A stretch of 64,000 nucleotides of DNA, taken from assembly GCF_024105655.1 (NCBI RefSeq), contig NZ_JAAAMH010000009.1, positions 1-64,000 of the forward strand. Reading direction: 5' to 3'. The stretch is from Aliihoeflea sp. 40Bstr573 (GTDB taxonomy: Bacteria > Pseudomonadota > Alphaproteobacteria > Rhizobiales > Rhizobiaceae). The notes below the pieces were generated by a model. It made no database searches. It was not told the DNA's origin and saw only the letters and a list, made by a program, of their open reading frames with translations. The position numbers and the translations under genes are program-made. This document shows, in pieces, positions 43,713-53,918 of the stretch (within the stretch, counting starts at the first letter, position 1; every line of letters begins with the position of its first letter).

Positions 43713-46169
43713 TCAGAACGTGGTCGTGCCGTTGCTGGTCGAGCGGCCGAAATCACCCAGCGTCCGCAGCGAGATCGTCACGCCGAAGTCACGCGAGAGG
43801 ACTTCGTTGTTGATGTTGCCGCGCGTTTCGGAAGCCGTGAAGTTGATGCCGAAGCAATCGTCGTCATAGGCGAAGCCAATGCCGCGTTGGACCATGTTGC
43901 TGGTGTTAAGGTCGAACGTCGCGTTTCCGAAGACGCGCCAGTATTCGTGGACCTGCGCCGACCCGCCGACCCGGATCTCCTGTCTCGTTCCCGTTGGATT
44001 CTCCGGTGTCGGGCTGAACCCATAGTTCGGCTGCGCGTCGATGAAGGAATATTGTGTCGAAATCGAAATGGCGGGTGTCGAATAGCTTGCTGCGAGATCG
44101 GTGCGCCGCATTTCGAGATCGTCCTTGTCGAGTCGCGCACCTGCGGCTAGCGACACGCCGACCGGCGTGCTGAGACCCAGCATGCCGACATAGTCCGAAA
44201 CGTCGTCTTCGAGGCCGGAATGGGCGCCGGCATAGACGAGGTCCGGCGAGGCGTAGGGGTTGGTGCCGGCCAAGTGGTAGGACTGGCCGATGATTGCGTT
44301 CGCGCCCCAGCCGCCGCCGAAATCGCCGGTGTAGCGGATGCCCAGATTGGCGCGCGTGCCGCCCTCGATCCGGTCATAGCCGGAGAACTTGTCGCGCTCG
44401 AAGAGGTTCGTCGCATCGAACACGAGGCTTTGCGCGTCCTCGTTCGGAATGCCGAGCGTGTCGCCGTAGGGCTCATCCGGCCGCGCGAAGACCTGACCCA
44501 TCGGCTCGAAGACATGCGTGGAACTCGAGGTCGAGAACAGGATGGGCCAACGCGTTTCGAGCCCTGCCGTGACCATCGAGCGGTAATAAGCCGAGCGGAT
44601 GTCGGTGGAGACGCTCTGGTTGAGGTTGTTGCCATAGAAGTTTGCGACGTTTGCGACACCTTCGGCAGCCTGATCGCCGAAGTGGACGCCGATTGCGTCC
44701 TGGCGGGCGTGCAGCGATGGCGTGATCAGCAAACCGCCGCCGGTGATGAACGTCCGCTTCCATTCGGCTTCGGCCGTCAGACGTCCCGAGCCGCCATCGA
44801 GCCCGCGCCCAGTCGGCGATATCAGGTTTCCATCGTGATCGAACGATTGTCCAAGACGCCCACGGCCGTCGAAGCGGTCGCGCCACAACGCCTGGCTGTT
44901 GACGTCAATCGTCAGTTCTCCACCCGCGATCGGCGCATCGGGCGTCAGACTGTAATCGAACGAAGGTAGGACGAAGGGCTGAAGGGGGGATGCGGCGCCG
45001 GCGTTGGAGTCGAGAACGGCTTCCTGCTTCGTAAAGTGATAGGCGCGCAGATCGAAGAAATTGCGGCCGTCGAGCCCGGTCAGGTAGACCTGCGAGCGCT
45101 GATCGTAGGCGTTTGCCTGCTCGATATTGTAGGTATAGCCGAAATTCTTGTCGGTCTGGGCCAGGACGTCCCAGCCGAAGCTCCAGCGCGGATTGATCGT
45201 GAAGGCGCCGCGCGTGGCGATAAGCGCGCGACCGGTCTCCTGCGCATCGACGGTGTCGACCCCAAAAGCATCGGGGTCCCGTTGCGAGATCCCGGCAATC
45301 CTCAGATTGTACTGCCCATTGTCGAAGCGCTGGCGCCACTCGGCCTGGGCGAGAAAGCCCTGCTGCGTATATCCGCCGGCCGTCACCGTCAGGTCGTATG
45401 TCGGCGAGAGCGCAAAATAGTAAGGCACGTTCACGAACGTACCGATGTTCTCGGAACTCCCGAAGGAAGGGAACAGGAAGCCGCTCTTGCGCTTCACCGT
45501 GGGGTCGGCGATCTCGAATGCGGGAACCCATGCGAGCGGCACGCCGAGCAACTCGAACCGCGCGCGCTCGAAGCGGATGGTCTTCGTCTCGCCGTTCCAG
45601 ATGATCTTCTGCGCCTTGATGTTCCAAACCGGCGGCTTGTCGGGATTTTCCTCGCAAGGTTCGCAAGCCGTGTAGACGCCGCGGTCGAACTCCGTCACAG
45701 CGCCGCCGCGCCGCTCCGCGCTGTCCGCGCCGAAATAGACGCGGTCAGGCGTCTCGACGCGCAGCGTGCGCACGAACGCGTCCGCGAAATCGTCGGTGAC
45801 ATCGATCTCGTCAGCCTGGAAGCGCGTGCCGTCCGGATCGATGATTTCGACGCCGCCGCTCGCGATCAGGCGTGAGGTCGCCCGGTCATAGGTGACGCGC
45901 TGAGCGACGAGGCGATTGCCGTCATAGTCGATCTGGACAGAGCCGACCGCGGTGATGCGGTTGCGGTCATTGTCGTAGACCAGCGTGTCCGCCTCGAGCA
46001 GCATGTCCGCATTGGGATCGGTCTGCGCGGACAGGTCGACGGACTGCGCATTGCCGGGATGCGTCGGGAAGATCAAGGCCGTTGCGGCGATCACGCCGAC
46101 GAGTGCCGTGGCGCCCAGAAGGCGCTCGGCTCGAACCGCTCTGCTCAGGCCGGAAAGCACGCCCCTCAC
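43713..46169 (-). CDS. lptD: LPS-assembly protein LptD
   Basis: The 818-residue outer-membrane protein inserts LPS into the outer leaflet. It has a signal region (about 1-40), an OstA/LptA-like beta-jellyroll (about 48-150), and a large C-terminal barrel ending in GTTTF. Cys pair YTACEPCEENP and a late Cys (YDDDCFGIN) could form the disulfides that E. coli LptD needs. It begins with GTG overlapping the lptG stop (TAGTG); an in-frame extension far into lptG is rejected. Confidence 0.94.
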   Translation of the reverse strand: MRGVLSGLSRAVRAERLLGATALVGVIAATALIFPTHPGNAQSVDLSAQTDPNADMLLEADTLVYDNDRNRITAVGSVQIDYDGNRLVAQRVTYDRATSRLIASGGVEIIDPDGTRFQADEIDVTDDFADAFVRTLRVETPDRVYFGADSAERRGGAVTEFDRGVYTACEPCEENPDKPPVWNIKAQKIIWNGETKTIRFERARFELLGVPLAWVPAFEIADPTVKRKSGFLFPSFGSSENIGTFVNVPYYFALSPTYDLTVTAGGYTQQGFLAQAEWRQRFDNGQYNLRIAGISQRDPDAFGVDTVDAQETGRALIATRGAFTINPRWSFGWDVLAQTDKNFGYTYNIEQANAYDQRSQVYLTGLDGRNFFDLRAYHFTKQEAVLDSNAGAASPLQPFVLPSFDYSLTPDAPIAGGELTIDVNSQALWRDRFDGRGRLGQSFDHDGNLISPTGRGLDGGSGRLTAEAEWKRTFITGGGLLITPSLHARQDAIGVHFGDQAAEGVANVANFYGNNLNQSVSTDIRSAYYRSMVTAGLETRWPILFSTSSSTHVFEPMGQVFARPDEPYGDTLGIPNEDAQSLVFDATNLFERDKFSGYDRIEGGTRANLGIRYTGDFGGGWGANAIIGQSYHLAGTNPYASPDLVYAGAHSGLEDDVSDYVGMLGLSTPVGVSLAAGARLDKDDLEMRRTDLAASYSTPAISISTQYSFIDAQPNYGFSPTPENPTGTRQEIRVGGSAQVHEYWRVFGNATFDLNTSNMVQRGIGFAYDDDCFGINFTASETRGNINNEVLSRDFGVTISLRTLGDFGRSTSNGTTTF

Positions 46170-47257
46170 TAACCGTCCTCTCTGTACAACAAGAATGTCA
46201 CCCCGAAGAAGCCCGCGACGATCACCGGAAACCAGGCGGCAGCGACAGGCGGCACGAATCCGGCGCTCCCGAACGCCTTCACCAAAACCGTCACGACATA
46301 AAGCAGAAAGCCCGCTAGGACGCCACCCAGAATCATGGTCGACGACTCCCCCATTCGGGCAAAACGCATCGACACTGTTGCAGCGATGAGCGTCATCGCG
46401 ACGAGCAGCGCAGGCATCGCCAGTATCGAGTGCATGTGCATCGCGAAATTGTTCGCCGGCAGCCCGAACGAGCGTGCCGCTGCAATCTTGCGCGGCAGTT
46501 CGAAGATCGGAATCGTCTCCGGGCTGGCAAGCCGTTCCAGCACGAATTCGGGCGTCAGGTTCGTCGGTATGGAAACGGTTGCCATCAGTTCCGGCGGATT
46601 GCCGCGCGTGGTGCGCCGCGCATTGTCGAGCTGCCATTCGCCCTCTCTGAGAAAGGCGCGTTCGGCGTCGAACCGCGCGATTGCCTCGCTGTCTGGACCC
46701 ACCGTGATGAATGTGGGGTTAACGAGCTGGAGCCCTTCGTCGAGCACGCCGGCGGCGCCGATATAGGTTTCGGTATCGCCGACGCGCTGCTTGATCCACG
46801 GCGCTTCTCCGCCGGCTGCAGGGGTGCTGTTGCCACCTCGTATGTCGGCTTCGAGGAACTGGGTGCGCTCATAGCCGAAGGAAGCCACGGGATTGAGCAC
46901 GAGCACCGCGAGGAGGCCGAAGATCAGCGATCCGAGGCAGATCGGCAACAGGAATTGCCACGCCGAGATGCCGGCGGCCCGCGCCACGACGAGTTCGTAC
47001 TTGCGGTTGAGCGAGATCAGCGTCGCGATGCCCGAGACGAGCGCGATGAACGGCACCGCCTGCTGCATGATGAAGGGTGTCTGGAGGGCGGCAAATGTCA
47101 CGCCCCACCACAGCGAATAGTCGGGCAGGTCGCCCACCCGACGGGAGACTTCCGTGAAATTGACGATGAAGATCAGGCCGAAGACGCCGGTGAAGAACCA
47201 GAAGGTGATCACCAGATAGCGCCGCATGAAGTAGCTGCCGAGCGTGCGTCCGATCAT
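46169..47257 (-). CDS. lptG: LPS export ABC transporter permease LptG
   Basis: The 362-residue permease has six helices with a periplasmic domain between the third and fourth (about 130-275), the jellyroll that receives LPS. The N-terminus SYFMRRYLVITFWFFTGVF resembles LptG. It pairs with LptF to move LPS out of the inner membrane; the ATPase LptB is not in this window. Its ATG overlaps the lptF stop and its stop overlaps the lptD GTG. Confidence 0.93.
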   Translation of the reverse strand: MIGRTLGSYFMRRYLVITFWFFTGVFGLIFIVNFTEVSRRVGDLPDYSLWWGVTFAALQTPFIMQQAVPFIALVSGIATLISLNRKYELVVARAAGISAWQFLLPICLGSLIFGLLAVLVLNPVASFGYERTQFLEADIRGGNSTPAAGGEAPWIKQRVGDTETYIGAAGVLDEGLQLVNPTFITVGPDSEAIARFDAERAFLREGEWQLDNARRTTRGNPPELMATVSIPTNLTPEFVLERLASPETIPIFELPRKIAAARSFGLPANNFAMHMHSILAMPALLVAMTLIAATVSMRFARMGESSTMILGGVLAGFLLYVVTVLVKAFGSAGFVPPVAAAWFPVIVAGFFGVTFLLYREDG

Positions 47258-48438
47258 GGTTCGCCCTCCGCACCAGATCGCCTGCGCAGGACCGGCTTCA
47301 GCGCGCGCTGCGCCCAGAAATCCTGAATGCGCTCGGTCCAGCGTGTCGGAATCTCGAGCCGCTTGTTGGCCGCGATCACCCAGACGCAGACGAGGATCGA
47401 GATCAGCGGGACCGCGTACATCGCCGGCACGAAGGCCAGGTTGTCGCCGGCCGCATTGCCGGCGATGAACCCCTCCCAGCGAATGAACAGGGCGATCAGC
47501 ATGGTCGTGATGAGCGGGTGGATGCGCGATTCGCGAAACGACCGGGAATCACCCGCCACGGCAAGGCCGACGAGTGCGAAGACGAGCGGATACGTCCAGT
47601 CTGTCAGCCGCCGGTGCAGTTCGGCCGTGAAAGCGTCGGGCTTTTGCTTGTAGACCGGATCGGCGGGGTCGGGATCGAGAAGGAAGCCCAGCGTCCGATC
47701 CTTTGGCAGGTAGCTGATCGTCGTCGTCGCCGGCGCGAATTCGGCGAGGTCGAAAGCATAGGATTGGTATCGGATGACCGAGACGTTGCCTGCTGCGTTG
47801 CGGCGATGAACGACGCCGTCCTGCATGACGAGCACGTGCTCGCCATTGAGTTCGATCGTAGCGCCCGTCTCGGCATAGTAGATCAACTCGGTTCCTTCCT
47901 CGCGCGTGTCGGCAACGAAAATGCCTGCAAAGCGGCCGTCAGGCAGGCGCTCGCTGATCTGTATGACCAACCCGTCATCGATCGTCTGGAAGGTTCCTTC
48001 CGATACGACCGACGTGAGCAGGTCCGCGCGCGCCTCGGAGACGAGAATCCGCAGTCGCTCGCGCGCAAACGGCTCGACGCCGTTCTCGATCGCGAAGGAG
48101 GCGATGGACGCGGCGACGGCAATGAACAGGATCGGCCGAAGGATAGTGGTCTTCGGGCTGCCCGCCGCGGTGATCACGATCAGTTCCGAATCGGTGTTCA
48201 TCGTGGCAAGCGTCTGCGCGACAGCGATGCCGACCGCGAAGGGGATTACGATCGGGATCACTGCGGGCAGGACGAGAGCTGCGATCTCGAAAAAGGTCGC
48301 GGCGGACTGGCCGCTGCTGGTCACGACATTGATGCGGGTCAGCACCTGTGTCGTCCACACGATGGCAAGAACCCAGAACAGCGTTACCGCGAAAATCGCG
48401 AAGGTACGCCGCATGATGTAGGTTTCGAGCACTCTCAT
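47254..48438 (-). CDS. lptF: LPS export ABC transporter permease LptF
   Basis: The 394-residue partner of LptG begins LETYIMRRTFAIFAVTLFWVLAIVWTTQ and has six helices around a periplasmic beta domain. DGLVIQISERLPDGRFAGIFVADTREEGTE is the family's conserved jellyroll segment. The start MRVLETYIM was chosen over an upstream in-frame ATG that would cross the divergent promoter gap. It opens the lptF-lptG-lptD-surA-pdxA-rsmA gene string. Confidence 0.93.
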   Translation of the reverse strand: MRVLETYIMRRTFAIFAVTLFWVLAIVWTTQVLTRINVVTSSGQSAATFFEIAALVLPAVIPIVIPFAVGIAVAQTLATMNTDSELIVITAAGSPKTTILRPILFIAVAASIASFAIENGVEPFARERLRILVSEARADLLTSVVSEGTFQTIDDGLVIQISERLPDGRFAGIFVADTREEGTELIYYAETGATIELNGEHVLVMQDGVVHRRNAAGNVSVIRYQSYAFDLAEFAPATTTISYLPKDRTLGFLLDPDPADPVYKQKPDAFTAELHRRLTDWTYPLVFALVGLAVAGDSRSFRESRIHPLITTMLIALFIRWEGFIAGNAAGDNLAFVPAMYAVPLISILVCVWVIAANKRLEIPTRWTERIQDFWAQRALKPVLRRRSGAEGEP

Positions 48439-48542
48439 GCGGGTTGATTGATCCGTTCTTTGGGGCAAGTGTAGGGCGATGGATGATGCCGTTGCGTCGC
48501 CGCGAGCGCTTGGCCTGATCGTGGAACATACAATCCGCCATC

Positions 48543-48560
48543 TTGGCAAACAAATGCCAA
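48543..48560. promoter_or_regulatory. Palindrome in the lptF-pepA divergent gap
   Basis: TTGGCA and TGCCAA arms around a 6-base AT-rich centre lie about 105 bases from lptF and 135 from pepA, in a position to affect both divergent genes. The 255-base gap holds no gene. The shape resembles a regulator half-site pair; no regulator is assigned. Confidence 0.45.
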
Positions 48561-48693
48561 ACACGCATGGTTAACGTTTGATTGACTGTCTCTTTTGGCG
48601 CTGGTCAGCCGTCTGTCCTTGAAATGCGGTGCCCGATTCTCTACCGCAAAAGCAACCATTCTCCATTCCGTTTTCTGCCATGAAAGATATCCA

Positions 48694-50184
48694 ATGTCCC
48701 AGCGCCCCGTGATCAGCTTCGCCAAGCCGTCTGCCCAGTCCGAGGGGGTCGTGGTGCTCTTGGGCGGCGAGGAAACCGGATTGGCACCGTCGGCGGCGAG
48801 CCATGACCCCCAGGGCATCCTGTCGCGCGCCATCGAGGTTGCATCGTTCAAGGGCAAGCTCGGTTCTTCGGCAGATGTTCTCGCCCCGCACGGCACCACG
48901 CTCGACCGGCTGGTCGTGCTCGGCATCGGCAAGCCGTCGGCGCTCGACGAGCAGGTCTGGCTCAAGATCGGCGGGGGGGTGCAAGCCGCCGGCCGCAAGG
49001 CGAAGAAGGTGACCGTCATTCTCGACGTCGCCGGCATGGAGGCGAGCGCGGTGGAAGCCGCCCAGCTCGCCATGGGCATCCTCCTGCGCGCCTACAGTTT
49101 CGACAAGTACAAGACTCGCAAGGATGAGGCCGAGGCCGAGGGCGAGAAGGAAACCGCCTTTGTCATCGCCTGCGCCGATCCGCAAGCGGCCAAGAAAAAG
49201 TTCGCCGAGCTCGAAGGAATCGCCGGTGGCGTGCTTCTGGCCCGCGACCTCGTCAACGAGCCGGCCAACATTCTGGGCCCGGTCGAATTCGCCGCCAGGG
49301 CGAAGGAACTCGAGAGCCTCGGCGTCGAAGTTGAAATTCTCGATGACGCCGACATGGAAAAACTCGGCATGGGGGCGCTGCTCGGCGTCGCACAGGGTTC
49401 GGAACGCCCCGCGCGTCTCGTGATCATGAAGTGGAATGGCGGCAAGGCCAAGGACAAGCCAGTGGCGTTCGTCGGCAAGGGCGTGGTGTTCGATTCGGGC
49501 GGCATTTCCATCAAGCCGGCGGCCGGCATGGAGGACATGAAGGGCGACATGGGCGGAGCGGCAGCCGTTACCGGCCTCATGCATGCGCTCGCCGCCCGCA
49601 AGGCCAAGGTCAACGTCGTCGGCATTATCGGCCTCGTCGAGAACATGCTCGACGGCAAGGCGCAGCGCCCCGGCGACATCGTCACGTCCATGTCCGGCCA
49701 GACCATCGAGGTGCTGAACACCGACGCCGAAGGGCGCCTCGTGCTGGCCGACGCGCTCTGGTACTGCAACGACCGCTTCGAGCCGCGCTTCATGATCAAT
49801 CTGGCGACGCTGACAGGCGCGATCCTGATCGCACTCGGCCAGCATCACGCAGGTCTCTTCTCCAACAACGACGACCTCGCCGGCCGTCTCTTCGCGGCCG
49901 GCCAGGCGACGGGCGAGAAGGTCTGGCGCATGCCGATGGGGCCCGATTACGACAAGCTGATCGATTCGAAGAACGCCGACATGAAGAATATCGGCGGCCG
50001 CCATGCCGGCGCGATCACCGCGGCGCAGTTCCTCCAGCGCTTCGTCAAGGATACGCCTTGGGCGCATCTCGACGTCGCGGGCACGGCCATGGGATCGCCC
50101 ACCAACGAGATCAGCCAGACCTGGGCATCGGGCTATGGCGTACGGCTGCTCGACCGCCTCGTTCGCGACCACTACGAAGGCTGA
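48694..50184 (+). CDS. pepA: Leucyl aminopeptidase (M17)
   Basis: The 496-residue zinc aminopeptidase has the M17 signature [14 protein letters not shown], the metal-binding stretch [31 protein letters not shown], and the N-terminal macro-like domain. PepA also binds DNA in E. coli. The start [15 protein letters not shown] fits; upstream in-frame codons are not family-like. holC follows by 7 bases, an order also seen in enterobacteria. Confidence 0.95.
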   Translation: MSQRPVISFAKPSAQSEGVVVLLGGEETGLAPSAASHDPQGILSRAIEVASFKGKLGSSADVLAPHGTTLDRLVVLGIGKPSALDEQVWLKIGGGVQAAGRKAKKVTVILDVAGMEASAVEAAQLAMGILLRAYSFDKYKTRKDEAEAEGEKETAFVIACADPQAAKKKFAELEGIAGGVLLARDLVNEPANILGPVEFAARAKELESLGVEVEILDDADMEKLGMGALLGVAQGSERPARLVIMKWNGGKAKDKPVAFVGKGVVFDSGGISIKPAAGMEDMKGDMGGAAAVTGLMHALAARKAKVNVVGIIGLVENMLDGKAQRPGDIVTSMSGQTIEVLNTDAEGRLVLADALWYCNDRFEPRFMINLATLTGAILIALGQHHAGLFSNNDDLAGRLFAAGQATGEKVWRMPMGPDYDKLIDSKNADMKNIGGRHAGAITAAQFLQRFVKDTPWAHLDVAGTAMGSPTNEISQTWASGYGVRLLDRLVRDHYEG

Positions 50185-50191
50185 AGCGCGC

Positions 50192-50641
50192 TTGACGGAA
50201 GTCCTGTTTTATCACCTGACCGAATCGACGCTGGAGGAAGCACTGCCTGCGCTTCTTGAGAAATCGGTCGAGCGGGGGTGGAACGCCGTTGTCCAGACGG
50301 GAAGCGCGGAGCGTCGTGACGCGCTTGACGCGGCCTTGTGGACGTTTCGCGACGAATCCTTTCTGGCGCATGCGGTCGACACCGAACCCCACGCGCCGGA
50401 GAACCCGGTCCTGCTCACCGTCACGACGGGCAACGCGAATGGCGCGCAGATCCGCTTCATGGTCGACGGCGCCGAGGCGCCCGACCTTACGGCCTATGAG
50501 AGAGCGGTCTTCATGTTCGACGGCCACGACGACGATCAGCTTCGCAAGGCGCGAGAGAGCTGGAAACGACTGAGGCAAGAAAGTCACACTGTCACCTATT
50601 GGCAGCAAACAGCGGACAGGCGCTGGGAACGCAAGGCTTGA
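50192..50641 (+). CDS. holC: DNA polymerase III chi subunit
   Basis: The 149-residue protein is the HolC family: VLFYHLTESTLEEALPALLEKSVERGWNAVVQTGS, a middle FRDESFLAHA and the end YERAVFMFDGHDDDQLRKARESWKRLR. Chi links the clamp loader to SSB. The first in-frame start after the pepA stop is TTG at 50192, preceded by GAAGG. The C-terminus ends YWQQTADRRWERKA. Confidence 0.9.
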   Translation: MTEVLFYHLTESTLEEALPALLEKSVERGWNAVVQTGSAERRDALDAALWTFRDESFLAHAVDTEPHAPENPVLLTVTTGNANGAQIRFMVDGAEAPDLTAYERAVFMFDGHDDDQLRKARESWKRLRQESHTVTYWQQTADRRWERKA

Positions 50642-50658
50642 GCAAGAGTTCTGGCGTC

Positions 50659-51078
50659 ATGAATAGAAGTCTATCCGCTCTCGCTCTTCTCACCGCTATC
50701 GTTGGCCTTGCAGGCTGCGGCAGCGAAGCGCCGATTGCACAGACGGCCGAGGCGGCCGCTCCGGTCGTGGAAACGCAGCCGGGCGTGGGCCACATCTATG
50801 GCCGCTGGGCGCGTGACTCCGCCTTCTGCTCGGCCGATGGCACGAGCCGTGTCATCACGATCGGCGAACAGAAGCTGGAATCGCGCAACTACGCCTGCAG
50901 CATGACCACTCCTGAAGTGAACGGGGAAGGGTGGCTCGTGACGCTCGAATGCACCGGATCGAATGGTGCGGAGGACGTCACCGAACGCGTGCGTTTCGTC
51001 CCAGACGAAGAAAAGCTCGAACTCAACTATATCGACCGCACCGAACGCAATGACGAGCGGCTGGTCCGCTGCCCCTGA
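50659..51078 (+). CDS. Small lipoprotein of unknown function
   Basis: The 139-residue protein begins with a lipoprotein signal: MNRSLSALALLTAIVGLAGC, lipobox LAGC with Cys20 the lipidated residue. The mature part has four further Cys (FCSADG, NYACSM, LECTG, RCP), enough for two disulfides in the periplasm. No family is recognised. It lies 17 bases after holC, so it is probably co-transcribed. Confidence 0.7.
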   Translation: MNRSLSALALLTAIVGLAGCGSEAPIAQTAEAAAPVVETQPGVGHIYGRWARDSAFCSADGTSRVITIGEQKLESRNYACSMTTPEVNGEGWLVTLECTGSNGAEDVTERVRFVPDEEKLELNYIDRTERNDERLVRCP

Positions 51079-51087
51079 CTTGACGCG

Positions 51088-51894
51088 TCAGATATCACCG
51101 AAATCGCCGCCGCGTCCCTTGCCGGACGCGAACCGGGCTGCGCCGGAAGCGCCTTCCGCGCGGAAGGTGCCGGCGCTCTTCCATTCGCCAGCAAGAGCGC
51201 GTGGCACGGACTGGGACCACTGGTTGATGACCGACCGCCGGTCGGCCCTCATGCAGCCCTGCGGAAACCGCGTCAGTGTATCGGCGAGTTCGAGCGCTGC
51301 ATCGAGCGCGCCGCCATCCGGGCTGAGCCGCGTCGCAAGGCCGATGGCAAGGCACTCCTCGGCCTCGACCTTTCGGCCGGTCAGGATCAGGTCCATCGCG
51401 CGGCCGTGACCGACGATGCGCGGCAGACGAACCGTGCCGCCGTCGATGAGAGGAACGCCCCAGCGCCGGCAGTAGACGCCCATATAAGCGGACATTTCCA
51501 TGACGCGCAGGTCGCACCACAGCGCCAGCTCCATGCCACCCGCCACTGCCGGGCCGCATATTGCGGCGATGACGGGCTTGGACAGGTCAAGCCGCGTCGG
51601 CCCCATCGGCCCCTTGCGTGGCCGGTCGTTCACGCCGTCGGAATCTGCGTCGAGCGCATGTTCTGCGAACCAGACGTCATCGACGCCTCCCGCCGCGTGC
51701 TTCAGGTCGAATCCCGCGCAGAATGCGCCGGGCACGCCATTCAGGATCGCGACGCTCTGACTGTCGTCGGCATCGAATTCAGTGAAGGCGGCGAACAGCG
51801 CCTCGGCCATCTGCGGATTGACGGCATTGCGCGCTTCGGGCCGGTCGATCGTGACGATGGTGACTGCGCCCCGTCGCTCGGTCCGGATGGTCAT
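51088..51894 (-). CDS. Crotonase/enoyl-CoA hydratase-family protein
   Basis: The 268-residue protein has the crotonase fold with the oxyanion-hole segments NGVPGAFCAGFDLK and CGPAVAGGMELALWCD. In the segment YCRRWGVPLIDGGTVRLPR the canonical first catalytic Glu position (Glu144 of rat hydratase) is Cys, and the second (Glu164) aligns with Asp in RAMDLILTG. So plain enoyl-CoA hydration is uncertain. Its start overlaps the ABC-F stop (ATGA). Confidence 0.85.
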   Translation of the reverse strand: MTIRTERRGAVTIVTIDRPEARNAVNPQMAEALFAAFTEFDADDSQSVAILNGVPGAFCAGFDLKHAAGGVDDVWFAEHALDADSDGVNDRPRKGPMGPTRLDLSKPVIAAICGPAVAGGMELALWCDLRVMEMSAYMGVYCRRWGVPLIDGGTVRLPRIVGHGRAMDLILTGRKVEAEECLAIGLATRLSPDGGALDAALELADTLTRFPQGCMRADRRSVINQWSQSVPRALAGEWKSAGTFRAEGASGAARFASGKGRGGDFGDI

Positions 51895-53768
51895 GCCGCC
51901 GTTCCGTCTTCATATTCGCTCGACAAGGTGAGCCACATTTCCTCGTGCCGGTCGAGCGCGGCGACATGGTCTGAGCGCTCCTTGGCCAGTTTTGCCGCCT
52001 TGCCCGGATCGCGCTCGTAAAGTGTCGGCACCGCGAGTTCGGCGTCAAGCGCCTCGATCCGCTTGCGCGTGCGCTCGATCAGCCCTTCCGTCGCCTTGAT
52101 CTGCTTGGCAAGCGGCTCGAGCGCGGCGCGCCGTTGCGCGGCCTCGCGCCGCTTGTCGGCCTTCGACGCCTTGTCCGTTTCGCGCTTCTCGCGTCGGTCG
52201 GACGAGCCGCCCGTGACCACCTGGCGGTAATCGGCCATGTCGCCGTCGAAGGGGCCGACCCGGCCGTCCTTGACGAGCCACAGCCGATCCGCCGACGCCT
52301 CGATCAGGTGCCGGTCGTGGCTGATGACCATCACCGCGCCGGAATAGTCGTTCAGTGCGTGGATCAGCGCCTCGCGACTGTCGATGTCGAGATGGTTGGT
52401 GGGCTCGTCGAGGATGAGAAGGTTCGGGCCGTCGAAGGCGGCGATGCCCATCAGGAGCCGCGCTTTCTCGCCGCCGGACAAGTCCTTTGCGGGCGTCAGC
52501 ATCTTCTCCGTCACCAGCCCCATCTGGGCGACCCGCGCCCGCACCTTGGCTTCGGGCGCATCCGGCATCAGCCGGCGCACATGTTCGATCGCGTTTTCCT
52601 CCGGCCGCAGATCGTCGAGCTGGTGCTGGGCGAAGATGGCGACCTTGAGGCCCGGCGCGATCGTCATCGTGCCCGATTCGAGCTGCAGGCGGCCCGAGAG
52701 CAGCTTGGCGAAGGTGGACTTGCCGTTGCCGTTCGCCCCCAGGAGGGCGATGCGGTCGTCGTCGTCGATCCGAAGCGACATGCGCGACAGAACGGGCTTT
52801 CCCGGCTTGTAGCCGACCGAACCGCCCGAGATCGCGATGATCGGTGCTGCGACGGTTTTTTCCGGTTCGGGGAAGGTAAAGGGCCGCACGCTCTCGCCCA
52901 TGAAGCTGTCGATCGGCTTCAGCTTCTCCAGCGCCTTCAGGCGCGACTGCGCCTGCCGGGCCTTCGAGGCCTTGTAGCGGAAGCGCTCGACGAAGGCCTC
53001 CATGTGCTTGCGGTGGGCTTCCTGCTTGACGCGCGACTTTTCCTGCAACTCGGCCTGCTCGGCATACTGCCGCGCGAACTGGTCGTAGCCGCCGCGCCAG
53101 TAGGTCAGCTTCTTGTTCTCCAGATGCACGATCGAGGAGACTGCCCGGTTGAGCAGGTCGCGGTCGTGGCTGATCAGCAGGACGGTGTGCGGATAGCGCG
53201 ACAGGTAGTTCTCGAGCCAGAGCGTGCCTTCGAGATCGAGATAGTTCGTCGGTTCGTCGAGGAGCAGCAGATCCGGTTCGGCGAAAAGCACCGAGGCGAG
53301 CGCGACGCGCATGCGCCACCCACCGGAAAAGGACGAGGCCGGCCGCTTCTGCGCGGCCTCGTCGAAGCCGAGGCCGGCCAGAATGGTCGCCGCGCGCGCT
53401 TCGGCCGAATGCGCGTCGATATCGGCAAGCCTCGTCTGGATTTCCGCGATCCGGTGCGGATCGTGCGCCATCTCTGCCTCGCGCAACAGCGCTGCACGTT
53501 CCTTGTCGGCCTTCAGCACGATCTCGATCAGCGCTTCTTCCGTTCCCGGCGCTTCCTGCGCCACATGGCCGATGCGCGTGTTCTTCGGCAGGTTGATCGA
53601 CCCGCCTTCGGTGGGCAATTCGCCGGTAATCGCCTTGAAAAGCGTCGTCTTGCCGGTGCCGTTTCGGCCCACGAGTCCGGCCTTGGCGCCTGCGGGAAGG
53701 GAGAGCGTCGCGTGGTCGATCAAAAGCCGACCGGCGATGCGCAGCGAGATGTCGTCGAGAACCAGCAT
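51891..53768 (-). CDS. ABC-F ATPase (Uup/YheS-like)
   Basis: The 625-residue soluble protein has two ABC domains: Walker A GRNGTGKTT and GANGNGKST, signatures FSGGWRMR and LSGGEKARLLMG, Walker B LLLDEPTNYLD and LILDEPTNHLD. The linker between them is the charged ABC-F interdomain arm (QEKSRVKQEAHRKHMEAF). A coiled-coil C-terminal region (about 530-620) suits the Uup or YheS subgroups. ABC-F proteins act on ribosomes (or DNA for Uup). The start at MLVLDDISLRIAG has no strong Shine-Dalgarno; another ATG lies upstream. Confidence 0.9.
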   Translation of the reverse strand: MLVLDDISLRIAGRLLIDHATLSLPAGAKAGLVGRNGTGKTTLFKAITGELPTEGGSINLPKNTRIGHVAQEAPGTEEALIEIVLKADKERAALLREAEMAHDPHRIAEIQTRLADIDAHSAEARAATILAGLGFDEAAQKRPASSFSGGWRMRVALASVLFAEPDLLLLDEPTNYLDLEGTLWLENYLSRYPHTVLLISHDRDLLNRAVSSIVHLENKKLTYWRGGYDQFARQYAEQAELQEKSRVKQEAHRKHMEAFVERFRYKASKARQAQSRLKALEKLKPIDSFMGESVRPFTFPEPEKTVAAPIIAISGGSVGYKPGKPVLSRMSLRIDDDDRIALLGANGNGKSTFAKLLSGRLQLESGTMTIAPGLKVAIFAQHQLDDLRPEENAIEHVRRLMPDAPEAKVRARVAQMGLVTEKMLTPAKDLSGGEKARLLMGIAAFDGPNLLILDEPTNHLDIDSREALIHALNDYSGAVMVISHDRHLIEASADRLWLVKDGRVGPFDGDMADYRQVVTGGSSDRREKRETDKASKADKRREAAQRRAALEPLAKQIKATEGLIERTRKRIEALDAELAVPTLYERDPGKAAKLAKERSDHVAALDRHEEMWLTLSSEYEDGTAA

Positions 53769-53918
53769 GATGGTGAGGTGTTTGGACTGCCATTGCATCG
53801 CGCGCAAGAGGGCGCCGCAAGCGAGCTAGATCATAGCAACCAAGGACGCCGTGGTCACGAATATGTTATGCTTGAGTGTCGTCAATACGAACGACAAGTC
53901 AAAGAGGGGTAAATTGCA

